Source: Ruminococcus flavefaciens 007c
GTDB lineage: Bacteria; Bacillota; Clostridia; Oscillospirales; Ruminococcaceae
DNA: 64,000 bases
Reading direction: 5' to 3'
NCBI RefSeq assembly: GCF_000571935.1
Contig: NZ_ATAX01000025.1
Location: forward strand, 124,001-188,000
The notes under the pieces were generated by a model. That model saw only the letters and a program-made list of their open reading frames with translations, had not been told where the DNA came from and did no database searches. Made by a program: the position numbers and the translations under genes. Below, piece by piece: positions 9,560 through 17,447 of this stretch. Positions within the stretch are counted from its first letter, which is position 1. Each line of letters opens with the position of its first letter.

Positions 9560-10507
9560 TCATATTTCTCCATTGCTTTTCAGATATCCGTATATCGCCA
9601 CACCTGCTGCATTATCGCAGGAAAACTGCGGCTGAGCAAAGCTTACCGACGGATAACGGGAAATTATCCTGTCACGGATAATAACATCCGACATGACTCC
9701 GCCCGCAAACACAAGAGGAAGCACTCCATACTTATTGACCACATGGTCAGTCATGGCAATTACTGTTCCGGCAATAAAATCAAGGCAAAAAGCCGCGACA
9801 TTCTCGGGGCTCTCGCCATTTTTAAGCATATTTCCGCATTTGTTCTCAAGCCCCGAAAGACAGCAGCTGCCGTCTTTGAGCACAGGCTTCATCTTGTAAT
9901 GCTTATCTGCACCAACTGCAAGTTTTTCAAGCTCAGCACCGCATGGGAAATGCAGTCCCAGCATAACGCCTATCCTGTCAACTGCTTGTCCCGCTTTCAG
10001 GTCGAGCGAAGTACCTATCTCTGTAATTCGCAGTATCATCTCATTGTCCGGCTCACAAAGCAGGCAGTCTGTGGTTCCTCCGCTGACATGGAAAGCGATA
10101 AAGCGTTCTCTGACAAGTGAGAGCTTATCAGCAGAATACAGTGCAGCAAGGATATGTCCGACCTGATGAGACGTCGTAAACAATTCAGCTCCGCTCACTG
10201 CGGCATATGAACGTGCAAAGCCCTCCCCGCACAGAAAGCAGGGCATATAGGAGCCCTCCGCATTGCGCGGCCTCGAAGAAGCGCTAACCGCCCTTGGCAA
10301 TACACGATCTCTTCCGCTGTAAAGCTGTTCAATCATATCGGGGAGCTGCCTTGTATGATGGAATACAGCGTCACTCTGCCTGAGTCCCAACTCTCCGTCC
10401 TTTACAGGCAGAAGCTTTTTGGTATGATATATCCTCTTTTCCTCGCTGACATACACAGCTGCCGAGGTAGTATAGTTACTTGTATCTATACCGAGATATT
10501 CAGGCAT
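9560..10507 (-). CDS. TsaD/Kae1 family paralogue (M22-like)
   Basis: ASKHA-fold protein of the TsaD/Kae1 (formerly peptidase M22, O-sialoglycoprotein endopeptidase) family. True TsaD makes the threonylcarbamoyl modification t6A37 on tRNA. Conserved parts seen: DTSNYTTS (phosphate 1), metal histidines in TSHQVGH, HVSGGTTDCLL (phosphate 2), the adenosine segment TSLDLKAGQAVDRIG, LVFAGGVMSD and the terminal metal aspartate in CDNAAGVA. All key residues appear kept, but at 315 residues it is short, and it occupies the nusB-xseA slot where many Firmicutes carry folD. The ATG at 10507 (MPEYLGIDTSN) was preferred over an upstream non-homologous extension; it overlaps nusB by 8 bases. Whether it is a second t6A enzyme or something else cannot be told. 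Confidence 0.82.
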   Translation of the reverse strand: MPEYLGIDTSNYTTSAAVYVSEEKRIYHTKKLLPVKDGELGLRQSDAVFHHTRQLPDMIEQLYSGRDRVLPRAVSASSRPRNAEGSYMPCFLCGEGFARSYAAVSGAELFTTSHQVGHILAALYSADKLSLVRERFIAFHVSGGTTDCLLCEPDNEMILRITEIGTSLDLKAGQAVDRIGVMLGLHFPCGAELEKLAVGADKHYKMKPVLKDGSCCLSGLENKCGNMLKNGESPENVAAFCLDFIAGTVIAMTDHVVNKYGVLPLVFAGGVMSDVIIRDRIISRYPSVSFAQPQFSCDNAAGVAIYGYLKSNGEI

Positions 10508-10916
10508 CGTTGCCTGCTTTCTTCTGCTCGTCCCTTGAGAAAGCACCGAGTACGCCGTTAATAAAGGCTGTATCCTCCTGATATGTGTACATCATGGAAA
10601 GCTTTATAGCTTCACTGATAGCTGCATTCATAGGAGTCTTTTCATCATAGAGAGACTCATATATGGCAATACGAAGTATAGCCAGGTTAAGCTTTGAAAT
10701 TCTACTTATACTTCTTGATTTACTGTAATTTGAAATGATACTGTCCAGCTCCTCTGCATGAGCAAGAGTTCCCTCAACGATCTTCTTCACATCGTCATTT
10801 ACAGTGATCTCGTCGATCTCCTCAGCTATCTCATACAGCTCGTTTATATCATCGTCACGCAGAAGCTGTTCAAAAACCAGCTTGAATGCGCTGTCTCTTA
10901 TTTCACGTCTTGTCAT
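10500..10916 (-). CDS. nusB: Transcription antitermination factor NusB
   Basis: RNA-binding NusB, which with NusE (ribosomal protein S10) loads on boxA RNA and promotes antitermination, chiefly on rRNA operons. The 138-residue all-helical protein begins MTRREIRDSAFKLVFEQL and carries the typical SRISKLNLAILRIAIYESLYDE and NAAISEAIKLS segments. It overlaps the upstream acetyltransferase by 4 bases (ATGA type), indicating coupled translation. Confidence 0.95.
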   Translation of the reverse strand: MTRREIRDSAFKLVFEQLLRDDDINELYEIAEEIDEITVNDDVKKIVEGTLAHAEELDSIISNYSKSRSISRISKLNLAILRIAIYESLYDEKTPMNAAISEAIKLSMMYTYQEDTAFINGVLGAFSRDEQKKAGNDA

Positions 10917-11362
10917 TTACATTCTCCTTTTATTGAACGATACATAAATATCATATCGTTGTTTCCATCAAATCCGTTCCTGCGATAAAACTTTTCACTG
11001 GGATATCCCTTTGTGGTCATAAGGGCCATTGCAACGACGCCTTCACTGCTGAGCTCCGCCCTTGCAAATTCAAGTACAGCTGTACCGATCCCCTGTCTGT
11101 GAAACTGAGGATCAACACAGAATTCATCAATAACATACTCGGGGCCATAGAGATAATCAAGCTTTCTGCCACAGAGAATAGCCTGTATTACACCGTTTTC
11201 CTCACAAATATACCCAATTGACTGAGGTGCCGACATCAGCTCTTCTATCCTTACGACTGCAAGCTCAAAAGGCCATTCCTCATTCCACGGGTCAGCTGAA
11301 AATGATGCTATGAATACGGCGGCAGCTCCATCAAGGTCTGATGTCCTGTATCTGCGGATCAT
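10913..11362 (-). CDS. GNAT family N-acetyltransferase
   Basis: Acetyl-CoA-dependent N-acetyltransferase fold, 149 residues. The acetyl-CoA-binding loop (motif A) is FCVDPQFHRQGIGTAVLEFA, followed by YRRNGFD in motif B. Substrate unknown. It overlaps asp23 upstream and nusB downstream by 4 bases each, so it is tightly embedded in the housekeeping operon. RimI-type ribosomal acetyltransferase is conceivable from the nearby TsaD-like gene, but sequence alone does not support naming it so. Confidence 0.85.
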   Translation of the reverse strand: MIRRYRTSDLDGAAAVFIASFSADPWNEEWPFELAVVRIEELMSAPQSIGYICEENGVIQAILCGRKLDYLYGPEYVIDEFCVDPQFHRQGIGTAVLEFARAELSSEGVVAMALMTTKGYPSEKFYRRNGFDGNNDMIFMYRSIKGECK

Positions 11363-11700
11363 TCAAATACTACTCCGCTGACTGTAACATTGACTCTTGC
11401 AACGGGAACTCCTGTCATATTCTGAACATTCTCCTTGACAACGGTCTGTACCTCCTGAGCAATATTGCAGGCTTTTTCGCCGCTCTTTACAACTATTTTC
11501 ATATCAATAGCAGCAACATCGCCCATCATGCTTATTTTGATAGGACCGTTCTTTCTGAGCTTGCTCATTTTTCCCACTTCACCGCCGAGCTTTGCAACTC
11601 CCTTTACATCGAGAGCTGCAAGCTTGGAAATGGCTATAATTACGTCCTCTGATATTTTAAGTCTGCTTGCTGCCTCAGGCTTCATCTCTTCAACTTCCAT
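11359..11700 (-). CDS. Asp23/Gls24 family envelope stress response protein
   Basis: DUF322 (Asp23/Gls24/YqhY) protein, 113 residues, a membrane-associated or cytosolic protein of Gram-positives linked to cell-envelope stress and, for YqhY, to fatty-acid synthesis control. It keeps the repeated pattern seen in the family: DVIIAISKLAALDVKGVAKLGG and the C-terminal VARVNVTVSGVVFE. First gene of the housekeeping operon: a GGAGG lies just upstream and a sigma-A promoter lies about 70-100 bp upstream. The position before nusB is conserved in Firmicutes. Confidence 0.9.
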   Translation of the reverse strand: MEVEEMKPEAASRLKISEDVIIAISKLAALDVKGVAKLGGEVGKMSKLRKNGPIKISMMGDVAAIDMKIVVKSGEKACNIAQEVQTVVKENVQNMTGVPVARVNVTVSGVVFE

Positions 11701-11770
11701 AGCGGACCTCCGTTGGTACTTATTTGAGTGTAATTTTTAATCAAAACAGCGCTTACACCCTTACTATTAT

Positions 11771-11799
11771 ATTATACCAAATATTTTTGCTCAGTTCAA
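11771..11799 (-). promoter_or_regulatory. Sigma-A promoter of the asp23-nusB-recN operon
   Basis: On the minus strand TTGAAC (11794-11799) and TATAAT (11771-11776) are separated by 17 bp, followed by a 5' leader of about 65 nt before asp23. The -35 box directly abuts the stop codon of spoIIIAH at 11800, so the vegetative operon starts exactly where the sporulation operon ends, letting it be expressed outside sporulation. Confidence 0.8.
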
Positions 11800-12342
11800 C
11801 TATTTTACCTCAAAAATTCTGATATTTTCTGCAGGAACTTCAGTTTCACCGAGAATGATGTCTTTAATGGAGGCTGCCTGTGCCTTATCAAGCCCTTCCG
11901 TCTTGACTACTATCTTTGCATTTTTGCCGTCAAGATAGGCTACGCAGTCCTGAAAACCCTGTGCTTTTATAAGAGATTCGATAGTTCCTTCGCTTTCGAT
12001 AAGCTTTGATACTTCCACAGCATCCAGAGCGTTGACTACCATTTCATCTTCGGTAACATCACCTCCGCCTATCATGGTCTGAAGAGTCTGAACTGCCTCA
12101 TCTCGATCTTTCAGCTTGTCGAGCCTTGCCTGCGCAAAATAATCATCAGCCGCCAGAGGTGCCTCGGCATTTACAAATTCCGTTTCACCGTACTTAATGT
12201 CCTCTCTGAACTCGTTACCGCTGCTGTCGGGAACGATCTTAGGTGACGCTGTATAATTTATGTATACCGCCACTGCAAGCATTAATGTAAGGCAAGTCAT
12301 AATAATCTGTTTTTTTCCTATTATAATAGTTGGTTTTTTCAT
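11800..12342 (-). CDS. spoIIIAH: Stage III sporulation protein AH
   Basis: Mother-cell component of the SpoIIIA-SpoIIQ feeding channel across the double membrane around the forespore. The 180-residue protein has a short cytoplasmic start, one membrane helix (about residues 12-30), an acidic linker, and a C-terminal ring-building domain with DEMVVNALDAVEVSKLIESE and FQDCVAYLDG. It is last in the spoIIIA operon. No SpoIIQ gene is in the window. Confidence 0.92.
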   Translation of the reverse strand: MKKPTIIIGKKQIIMTCLTLMLAVAVYINYTASPKIVPDSSGNEFREDIKYGETEFVNAEAPLAADDYFAQARLDKLKDRDEAVQTLQTMIGGGDVTEDEMVVNALDAVEVSKLIESEGTIESLIKAQGFQDCVAYLDGKNAKIVVKTEGLDKAQAASIKDIILGETEVPAENIRIFEVK

Positions 12343-12353
12343 ATTTTTCTCCT

Positions 12354-12878
12354 TTATCTGAGTTTTGCAACAAAAATATTCGCTGTCGGAAGTCCAAGCA
12401 TTGCTGAAACAGCCTTATACATCTGTTCTCGGACAACTGCACTTCCGCCGCCCTCACATAGTACAAGCGCTCCTGTAATCTCTGGAGCCTCCACTGCCTC
12501 GATCAAAGCGCTTTTATTACTGCCTCCGCCTGTCATAACATATTTTTTCTCCTCCTCCGACTTGTTGCCGGAGCGGCTCATACGCCCCTCCGTGGCATAA
12601 ATATATCGCTGACTGCTGTTTACGGTAAGACATACACTCACCTCCCCTGCACCGTCTATCCTTCCGAGCTGATCCGCCAATCTTTTTTCGGTATTACGGC
12701 AAAATTCCGATGAATCATATTCGATGTGTGTGCTTTCTCTTTCAGGTAAGTCCGACCGTTTTTCAGGTATCAGTGCTGAAAGCATTATCAGCAGCATACC
12801 AGCCGCTCCACATATTACCGTAAATAAAACCCACTTTCTGCATCTCAGCAGTTCTTTAAGTTTTTCAGGCATCTTCAT
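12354..12878 (-). CDS. spoIIIAG: Stage III sporulation protein AG
   Basis: Single-pass membrane protein that forms the large ring of the SpoIIIA channel in the mother-cell outer forespore membrane. The 174 residues show a membrane helix near residues 16-37, then the ring-building domain with RLADQLGRIDGAGEVSVCLTV and a C-terminal EAPEITGALVLCEGGGSAVV followed by AMLGLPTANIFV. It overlaps spoIIIAF by 14 bases and precedes spoIIIAH by 11 bp. Confidence 0.93.
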   Translation of the reverse strand: MKMPEKLKELLRCRKWVLFTVICGAAGMLLIMLSALIPEKRSDLPERESTHIEYDSSEFCRNTEKRLADQLGRIDGAGEVSVCLTVNSSQRYIYATEGRMSRSGNKSEEEKKYVMTGGGSNKSALIEAVEAPEITGALVLCEGGGSAVVREQMYKAVSAMLGLPTANIFVAKLR

Positions 12879-13326
12879 CGACGACCTCCGTTTCCTGTCC
12901 GAGACTTCCCCGTATAATACCTGCTGCCGAATCGTTATCCGATGTATTGATAAATACTCTATTAATAACTATGCTCCCGTTTTGAAGAATATTAACATCA
13001 GCTGCGATTTTTTCCACGTTTATCCCAGCACTTATGACCTGCGCGGTAAGGACATCTGATATATTCTTTTCCGTCTGCCTGATGATCTCTTTATCATATA
13101 TCTCTTTATCATGCTCATAGGACATACTGCTGCTCCCTCCAATGTCAGGCAGACTGAATTCTCGGCCTCCTTTCATAATAACAGAACCTATTATGACCAC
13201 AAGAATAAGCTTCATAACCAGTCCTGCCTGTGACTTCAGCCTTGTTCCCTCTGTCATGCTCTGTACAGCACATATACCGATACAAAGTACACATACCGTT
13301 CTGACAGCTGTTACCGTTTCTTCCAT
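12865..13326 (-). CDS. spoIIIAF: Stage III sporulation protein AF
   Basis: Sporulation membrane protein with two N-terminal membrane helices (roughly residues 5-21 and 32-52) and an extracytoplasmic domain related to the ring-building motif of secretion-system proteins (NISDVLTAQVISAGINVEKI, IVINRVFINTS). At 153 residues it is shorter than the Bacillus protein (about 206). Placement between spoIIIAE and spoIIIAG supports the call more than residue identity does. Confidence 0.87.
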   Translation of the reverse strand: MEETVTAVRTVCVLCIGICAVQSMTEGTRLKSQAGLVMKLILVVIIGSVIMKGGREFSLPDIGGSSSMSYEHDKEIYDKEIIRQTEKNISDVLTAQVISAGINVEKIAADVNILQNGSIVINRVFINTSDNDSAAGIIRGSLGQETEVVDEDA

Positions 13327-13327
13327 A

Positions 13328-14422
13328 TTAGCCTCCGGAGATATTCAAAAGTATTCCTGTTGACAGTATAAACATCAATCCGTAGCAGATCAGAACGCTC
13401 TGAGCTACTGCAAGCCCGTTATCAAGGGCCTTTGCAAGCTTTGACATACTGTCCTCGGAAAAAAGCTCCGCCGCGGCAGAGACTGTCCACATTACTGCAC
13501 GAAGTATGATTATATTCAGCAGAGGCGGCAGAATAATGACCGCAACCACAAAACATCCTGCCGTCCCCACTGTACTGCGTATTATCTCAAAACTGCTTCT
13601 GACTGTTGCATAAGCATCTGAAACTGCTCCGCCAACTATGGGGACACTTCCCGAAATAAGAAAACGGGCCGTTTTTGTCACTGCACCGTCCGCTTTTCCC
13701 GAGATCGTACATTTAAGCGTGAGAAATCCCGTAAAAAGAGTCATCGCAACAGTCATTCCCCATGTTATGACCTTTTTTATAAGCTGGACTATACCGCTGA
13801 AATTAATTTCTCCGGAAACACAGCCTGTTACAGAAAGCATAGTCGAAATACTGACAGATGGCATGATAAAGCTTTTTGAAAGCCATACTATCATTTCAGA
13901 TGCAGCAAGTACGTATATATCATATAGTCCTGCCGAGGTCACACATCCGCAGGCAACTGTTATACCACAGAAAACAGGGATAAATACAGACACAAGCTCT
14001 CCGCAGCGTCTCACTGCTTCAAAAACGCTTTCAAAGGCGGCAACAAGAGGCTCAGAAATCAGTGTAACAGCAGAGATAGCGCAAATATAACCATAAATAT
14101 CACAGTCCTTAGTGATCATCCCTCCGCCAGCATTCTTCAACACACTGGTGATAACTATTATAAGAAGTATCTTTCCAAGAAGCTTCAACGATGAAAAGGG
14201 CGTATCACCTAAACTGTCGCTAATCATACCTGCAAATCCTTTAAATGATATTCTGCTCAGTTCATCCGAGCTGTATGCTATATCATTATCAGCAAGTATA
14301 TCATCAAGCTGAATACTGTATCTATCCGCCGTATCAGACATTTCTTCTGCCGAAGAATCAACAGGTATCATTATCATATAGAGAAGTGCAACAATTAACA
14401 GAATAATCAAAGATCTTTTCAT
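13328..14422 (-). CDS. spoIIIAE: Stage III sporulation protein AE
   Basis: Polytopic membrane protein of the SpoIIIA channel complex, 364 residues with this start. It has an N-terminal signal-like helix (MKRSLIILLIVALLY), an exposed segment with DRYSIQLDDIL, and several hydrophobic helices in the C-terminal two thirds (for example LLGKILLIIVITSVLKNAGG and the conserved PIVGGAVSDAYATVRSS). The frame stays open far upstream through spoIIIAD, but that stretch is Cys-rich and matches no SpoIIIAE N-terminus, so the ATG at 14422 is used. It follows spoIIIAD by 8 bp. Confidence 0.93.
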   Translation of the reverse strand: MKRSLIILLIVALLYMIMIPVDSSAEEMSDTADRYSIQLDDILADNDIAYSSDELSRISFKGFAGMISDSLGDTPFSSLKLLGKILLIIVITSVLKNAGGGMITKDCDIYGYICAISAVTLISEPLVAAFESVFEAVRRCGELVSVFIPVFCGITVACGCVTSAGLYDIYVLAASEMIVWLSKSFIMPSVSISTMLSVTGCVSGEINFSGIVQLIKKVITWGMTVAMTLFTGFLTLKCTISGKADGAVTKTARFLISGSVPIVGGAVSDAYATVRSSFEIIRSTVGTAGCFVVAVIILPPLLNIIILRAVMWTVSAAAELFSEDSMSKLAKALDNGLAVAQSVLICYGLMFILSTGILLNISGG

Positions 14423-14430
14423 AATACACC

Positions 14431-14820
14431 TTATAAAAGCTTTTCGATCAGTTTCAGAAAGGCATTGAATACAGGGATACTTATAGTTATTAGAGCTCCT
14501 CTTCCCCAGAGCTCGGCAGCAGATCCCATAGCACTCTCTCCGCTGTCTCTGCAAAGCTCCGCAGCAATATGCGTTATACAGCATATAGCCAGAGCCTTGA
14601 ACATTACAGATATATACTCTTCGGATATTTCCGCAGCTTCCAGAATTATCCGCAGCTCTGAAACAGGTGATGCAAGCATAAGTACAAAGGCAGTAAGTAC
14701 AGCAGTACATACAGCCAGCGAAACTGTCAGGGAGTGTTCCGTACAGTATTGCTTCAGTATCAGGGACAGAAGCGCACCACATACGCAGAATATCCCCACA
14801 GTTAAACAATTATCTACCAT
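14431..14820 (-). CDS. spoIIIAD: Stage III sporulation protein AD
   Basis: Small polytopic membrane protein of the SpoIIIA complex (129 residues, about four hydrophobic helices). Family features include the LLSLILKQ segment in the first helix and the C-terminal CRDSGESAMGSAAELWGRG, which is highly typical of SpoIIIAD. It overlaps spoIIIAC by 7 bases. Confidence 0.94.
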   Translation of the reverse strand: MVDNCLTVGIFCVCGALLSLILKQYCTEHSLTVSLAVCTAVLTAFVLMLASPVSELRIILEAAEISEEYISVMFKALAICCITHIAAELCRDSGESAMGSAAELWGRGALITISIPVFNAFLKLIEKLL

Positions 14821-15011
14821 AGCCCGAAAACTGATTTGACCTTTTCAAAAAGGTCGCCTATCTCATCGATTATAACCACAAGAACAACGATTATCCCTGC
14901 AAGAGTAGTCATCATTGCCTGTTCCTCCCTTTCTGCCCTTTTCAATACAAGATTGAGCACAGCAACGATTATACCCGTCCCGGCTATTTTAAATATAAGA
15001 TCAATATCCAT
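14814..15011 (-). CDS. spoIIIAC: Stage III sporulation protein AC
   Basis: Very small two-helix membrane protein (65 residues) of the SpoIIIA complex. It begins MDIDLIFKIAGTGIIVAVLN and ends with the typical EIGDLFEKVKSVFGL. Size and sequence match the family closely; it lies between spoIIIAB (8 bp gap) and spoIIIAD (7-base overlap). Confidence 0.95.
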   Translation of the reverse strand: MDIDLIFKIAGTGIIVAVLNLVLKRAEREEQAMMTTLAGIIVVLVVIIDEIGDLFEKVKSVFGLW

Positions 15012-15019
15012 TCCGCACC

Positions 15020-15523
15020 TCAGATAATAATAATACCTATCATAACACCTGCCATAACGCCCAGACTCCTGTACAGTCTGCCCTTCTGTCTATACTCAGC
15101 CATACGCTGCTCACGAAGTCCTTCCATAAGTGTGATCTGTGCCGCTATAGAGCTTATCTGCCCCTCAATGTCGGTAGTACCGAGTATATTCCCGAAGTCA
15201 ATAAGAAGCTTTTTTTCTTCCGCCGGAATACCGCTTTCCGAGCTGACCGCATCTGCCCAGAGACTGCGGAAATTCACTGTTTCTGTATATATATCGGGCA
15301 TTTTTCCGATGAAATGCAGCAAACCTACTCCCGTTTTTTTCAGTTCAAGCATAAGCTTGTACACATCTGCACCACTGCTTCGTATCATTATACCGCATGA
15401 TCTCATTATTCTTACCGAATCATTGCATATATCTGCCCTGCTTTTCAGCCTTCCCGAGCAGCATATACCGCAGAATGAGCCGCCCAGAGCAAAGAATATT
15501 GCCGCCAGAAGCTTAAAAATCAT
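15020..15523 (-). CDS. spoIIIAB: Stage III sporulation protein AB
   Basis: SpoIIIA complex component related to GspF-like secretion proteins, 167 residues. Visible are the N-terminal helix LLAAIFFALGGSFCGI, the central helical domain with ELKKTGVGLLHFIGKMPD, and a C-terminal helix after GRLYRSLGVMAGVMIGIIII. It overlaps spoIIIAA by 11 bases. Confidence 0.93.
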   Translation of the reverse strand: MIFKLLAAIFFALGGSFCGICCSGRLKSRADICNDSVRIMRSCGIMIRSSGADVYKLMLELKKTGVGLLHFIGKMPDIYTETVNFRSLWADAVSSESGIPAEEKKLLIDFGNILGTTDIEGQISSIAAQITLMEGLREQRMAEYRQKGRLYRSLGVMAGVMIGIIII

Positions 15524-16430
15524 GGTCTGCCCTCACGATCTCCCTTATTTCTCCCGGGTAAGACGCTCCGCAAAGAAAAACGATTCTGTCAATAAAACCA
15601 CTTTCCAGAAGCATTGAAATAGCCTTTCTTCGACGTATTTCCTTCATATTCTCCCCGTGTGCTGTCACAATAAAACGAACTCCGCAGCCAAGTCCGCTGA
15701 TAACAGCCTCAGAGTCATCGACAGAAGCTATCTCATCACATATAATAACATCAGGAGACAATGTTCGAACAGCTGAAATTATCCCGTCATGGCGACTGCG
15801 GTCAGCTATAATATCAGTCATTATACCGACGTTATGCTGCGGTTCCCCTCCGCTGACACAAGCTATCTCGTTTCTTTCATCAATAAGTGCAGTTTTATAA
15901 AAGCTCCCCGTAAGACGGCATAGATCCCTGAGAATGGTGGTTTTTCCCGAATTTACACCTCCGCATATGAGGACATTTTTATCTGATACCTGTGAAAAGA
16001 GCTTGTCTGCACAACCGAAAACGCTTCTTGATATGCGAAAATTCACGGAACAGAATTCAACCAGCACACTTGGCTCCGAGGATGAATAAACGCCGGAAAT
16101 GCCAGCCCTTATACCGTTTTCAATAACAAAAAATCCAACTGACAACTGTTTCCTGCAGCTGTGAAGTGAATAATGGCACAGCCTGTCAATACAATCATTC
16201 ACTTCAGAAGCTACTACTCTATATGAATCACTGTCATATACAGCCGAAAGGCCTCCATTTGCTTTCAGGAACATTATTCTATCCGCAAAAACATAGTAAA
16301 CAGGTCCTTTTGACCTTAATCTTACTTCCATAAGTTCTTCCTGACATTTCTGAGTGACAGTTCTCATGAGTTGTCTCAGTTTATCGGGAACATATCTTAG
16401 TATTACCTCATAGCTTGTACTGCCTTTCAT
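15513..16430 (-). CDS. spoIIIAA: Stage III sporulation protein AA (ATPase)
   Basis: RecA/VirB11-like ATPase presumed to power the SpoIIIA channel between mother cell and forespore. The 305-residue protein has Walker A in CGGVNSGKTTILRDLCR, Walker B-like DVIICDEI and the sensor segment FIVTAHGENM. First gene of the spoIIIA operon. In model spore formers the operon is driven by sigma-E; no convincing sigma-E promoter could be read in the 70 bp upstream, although that interval is the obvious place for it. Confidence 0.95.
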   Translation of the reverse strand: MKGSTSYEVILRYVPDKLRQLMRTVTQKCQEELMEVRLRSKGPVYYVFADRIMFLKANGGLSAVYDSDSYRVVASEVNDCIDRLCHYSLHSCRKQLSVGFFVIENGIRAGISGVYSSSEPSVLVEFCSVNFRISRSVFGCADKLFSQVSDKNVLICGGVNSGKTTILRDLCRLTGSFYKTALIDERNEIACVSGGEPQHNVGIMTDIIADRSRHDGIISAVRTLSPDVIICDEIASVDDSEAVISGLGCGVRFIVTAHGENMKEIRRRKAISMLLESGFIDRIVFLCGASYPGEIREIVRADHDF

Positions 16431-16503
16431 TTCATCAGCTCCTTACACTTCAATCTTATTCGTAAGAAGATGAAAATAGAACAAAAAAAGGCGCCGAAGT
16501 GCC

Positions 16504-16536
16504 TGAAATAAAAAACAGCACACCGAAGTGTGCTGT
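16504..16536 (-). terminator. Intrinsic terminator of the sugar ABC operon
   Basis: A perfect 9-bp stem (16515-16523 with 16528-16536) closed by a TTCG tetraloop on the minus strand, followed by TTTTTATTT. It is 11 bases past the end of the permease gene and separates this operon from spoIIIAA. Confidence 0.9.
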
Positions 16537-16547
16537 GATTTGTTTAA

Positions 16548-17447
16548 TTATTCCTTAACGCCGCCGAGAGCAACACCAGCAATGATGAATCTCGAAAGGA
16601 GAACGTAAGCAATAATGATTGGAATAATAGAAAGTGCAATTGCAAGATAGATAGCACCATAATCATTGAACTTATCAGATGACTGAAGAGCAGATACCAT
16701 CATAGGAAGTGTCTTCTTCTTCATATCAACGCTGATGAGGATCATGTTAGGTGTATAGAAGTTGTTCCAGCTTGCGATGAAAGCGAATATAGCCTGAACT
16801 GCTATAGCGGGTTTCATCATAGGAATTGCAATAGATAAGAAAGTCCTGAATTCGCCGCAACCATCAATTCGTGCTGCCTCAACGATATCGAGAGGGAATG
16901 ACGACTTCATGTATGACCTCATGAAGTAAACAACTGCAGGAGCTGCTATTGATGGAAGTATAAGAGGCCAGTAAGTATTTGTCAGCTTAAGGTCTGACAT
17001 AAAGCTTACGAAACCTGCGGATGTTACCTGCATAGGAACCATCATTACAAGGAGGATGACCGAGTAAGAAATCTCCTTGAGCTTGAAATCGTATACATGG
17101 ATACCATAAGCAGTAAGTGCTGAGAAGAAAACTGTAAGGAAAGTTGAGCAGCAAGTGATGAACAAGCTGTTCTTATAACCGTGCAGTGCATTATAAGCTA
17201 TTTTGTACTCAGGACTTGTAAACACCCTTTTGAAGTTCTGACCAAGATTACCGCCGGGAATAAAGCTAAGACCGTTAGCAATCTCAGTATGTGATCTTGT
17301 CGCATTTATAATGAGTATGTAAATAGGAAGCAGACATATAATTGTAAGGATCAGGAACCATATAAAGAGTATGGTAGACTTCAATTTGATCTTGAAGCTG
17401 TAATTCTCTTTAACATCTCCGTAAACGGATTTCATCTTTTTACTCAT
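16548..17447 (-). CDS. Carbohydrate ABC transporter permease (MalG/AraQ type)
   Basis: Inner-membrane permease of a CUT1-type sugar importer, 299 residues with six predicted membrane helices, the first in LFIWFLILTIICLLPIYILI. The EAA loop that contacts the ATPase is EAARIDGCGEFRTFLSIAIP. It overlaps the partner permease by 4 bases. The operon has no ATPase gene, so a shared MsmK/UgpC-like ATPase elsewhere is presumed. The C-terminus ends IIAGVALGGVKE, a typical MalG-type ending. Confidence 0.93.
   Translation of the reverse strand: MSKKMKSVYGDVKENYSFKIKLKSTILFIWFLILTIICLLPIYILIINATRSHTEIANGLSFIPGGNLGQNFKRVFTSPEYKIAYNALHGYKNSLFITCCSTFLTVFFSALTAYGIHVYDFKLKEISYSVILLVMMVPMQVTSAGFVSFMSDLKLTNTYWPLILPSIAAPAVVYFMRSYMKSSFPLDIVEAARIDGCGEFRTFLSIAIPMMKPAIAVQAIFAFIASWNNFYTPNMILISVDMKKKTLPMMVSALQSSDKFNDYGAIYLAIALSIIPIIIAYVLLSRFIIAGVALGGVKE

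Noticed and set aside
14423-14809. Upstream extension of the spoIIIAE frame
   Set aside because: It overlaps spoIIIAD almost fully, is Cys-rich and unlike SpoIIIAE; the ATG at 14422 gives a family-like N-terminus.
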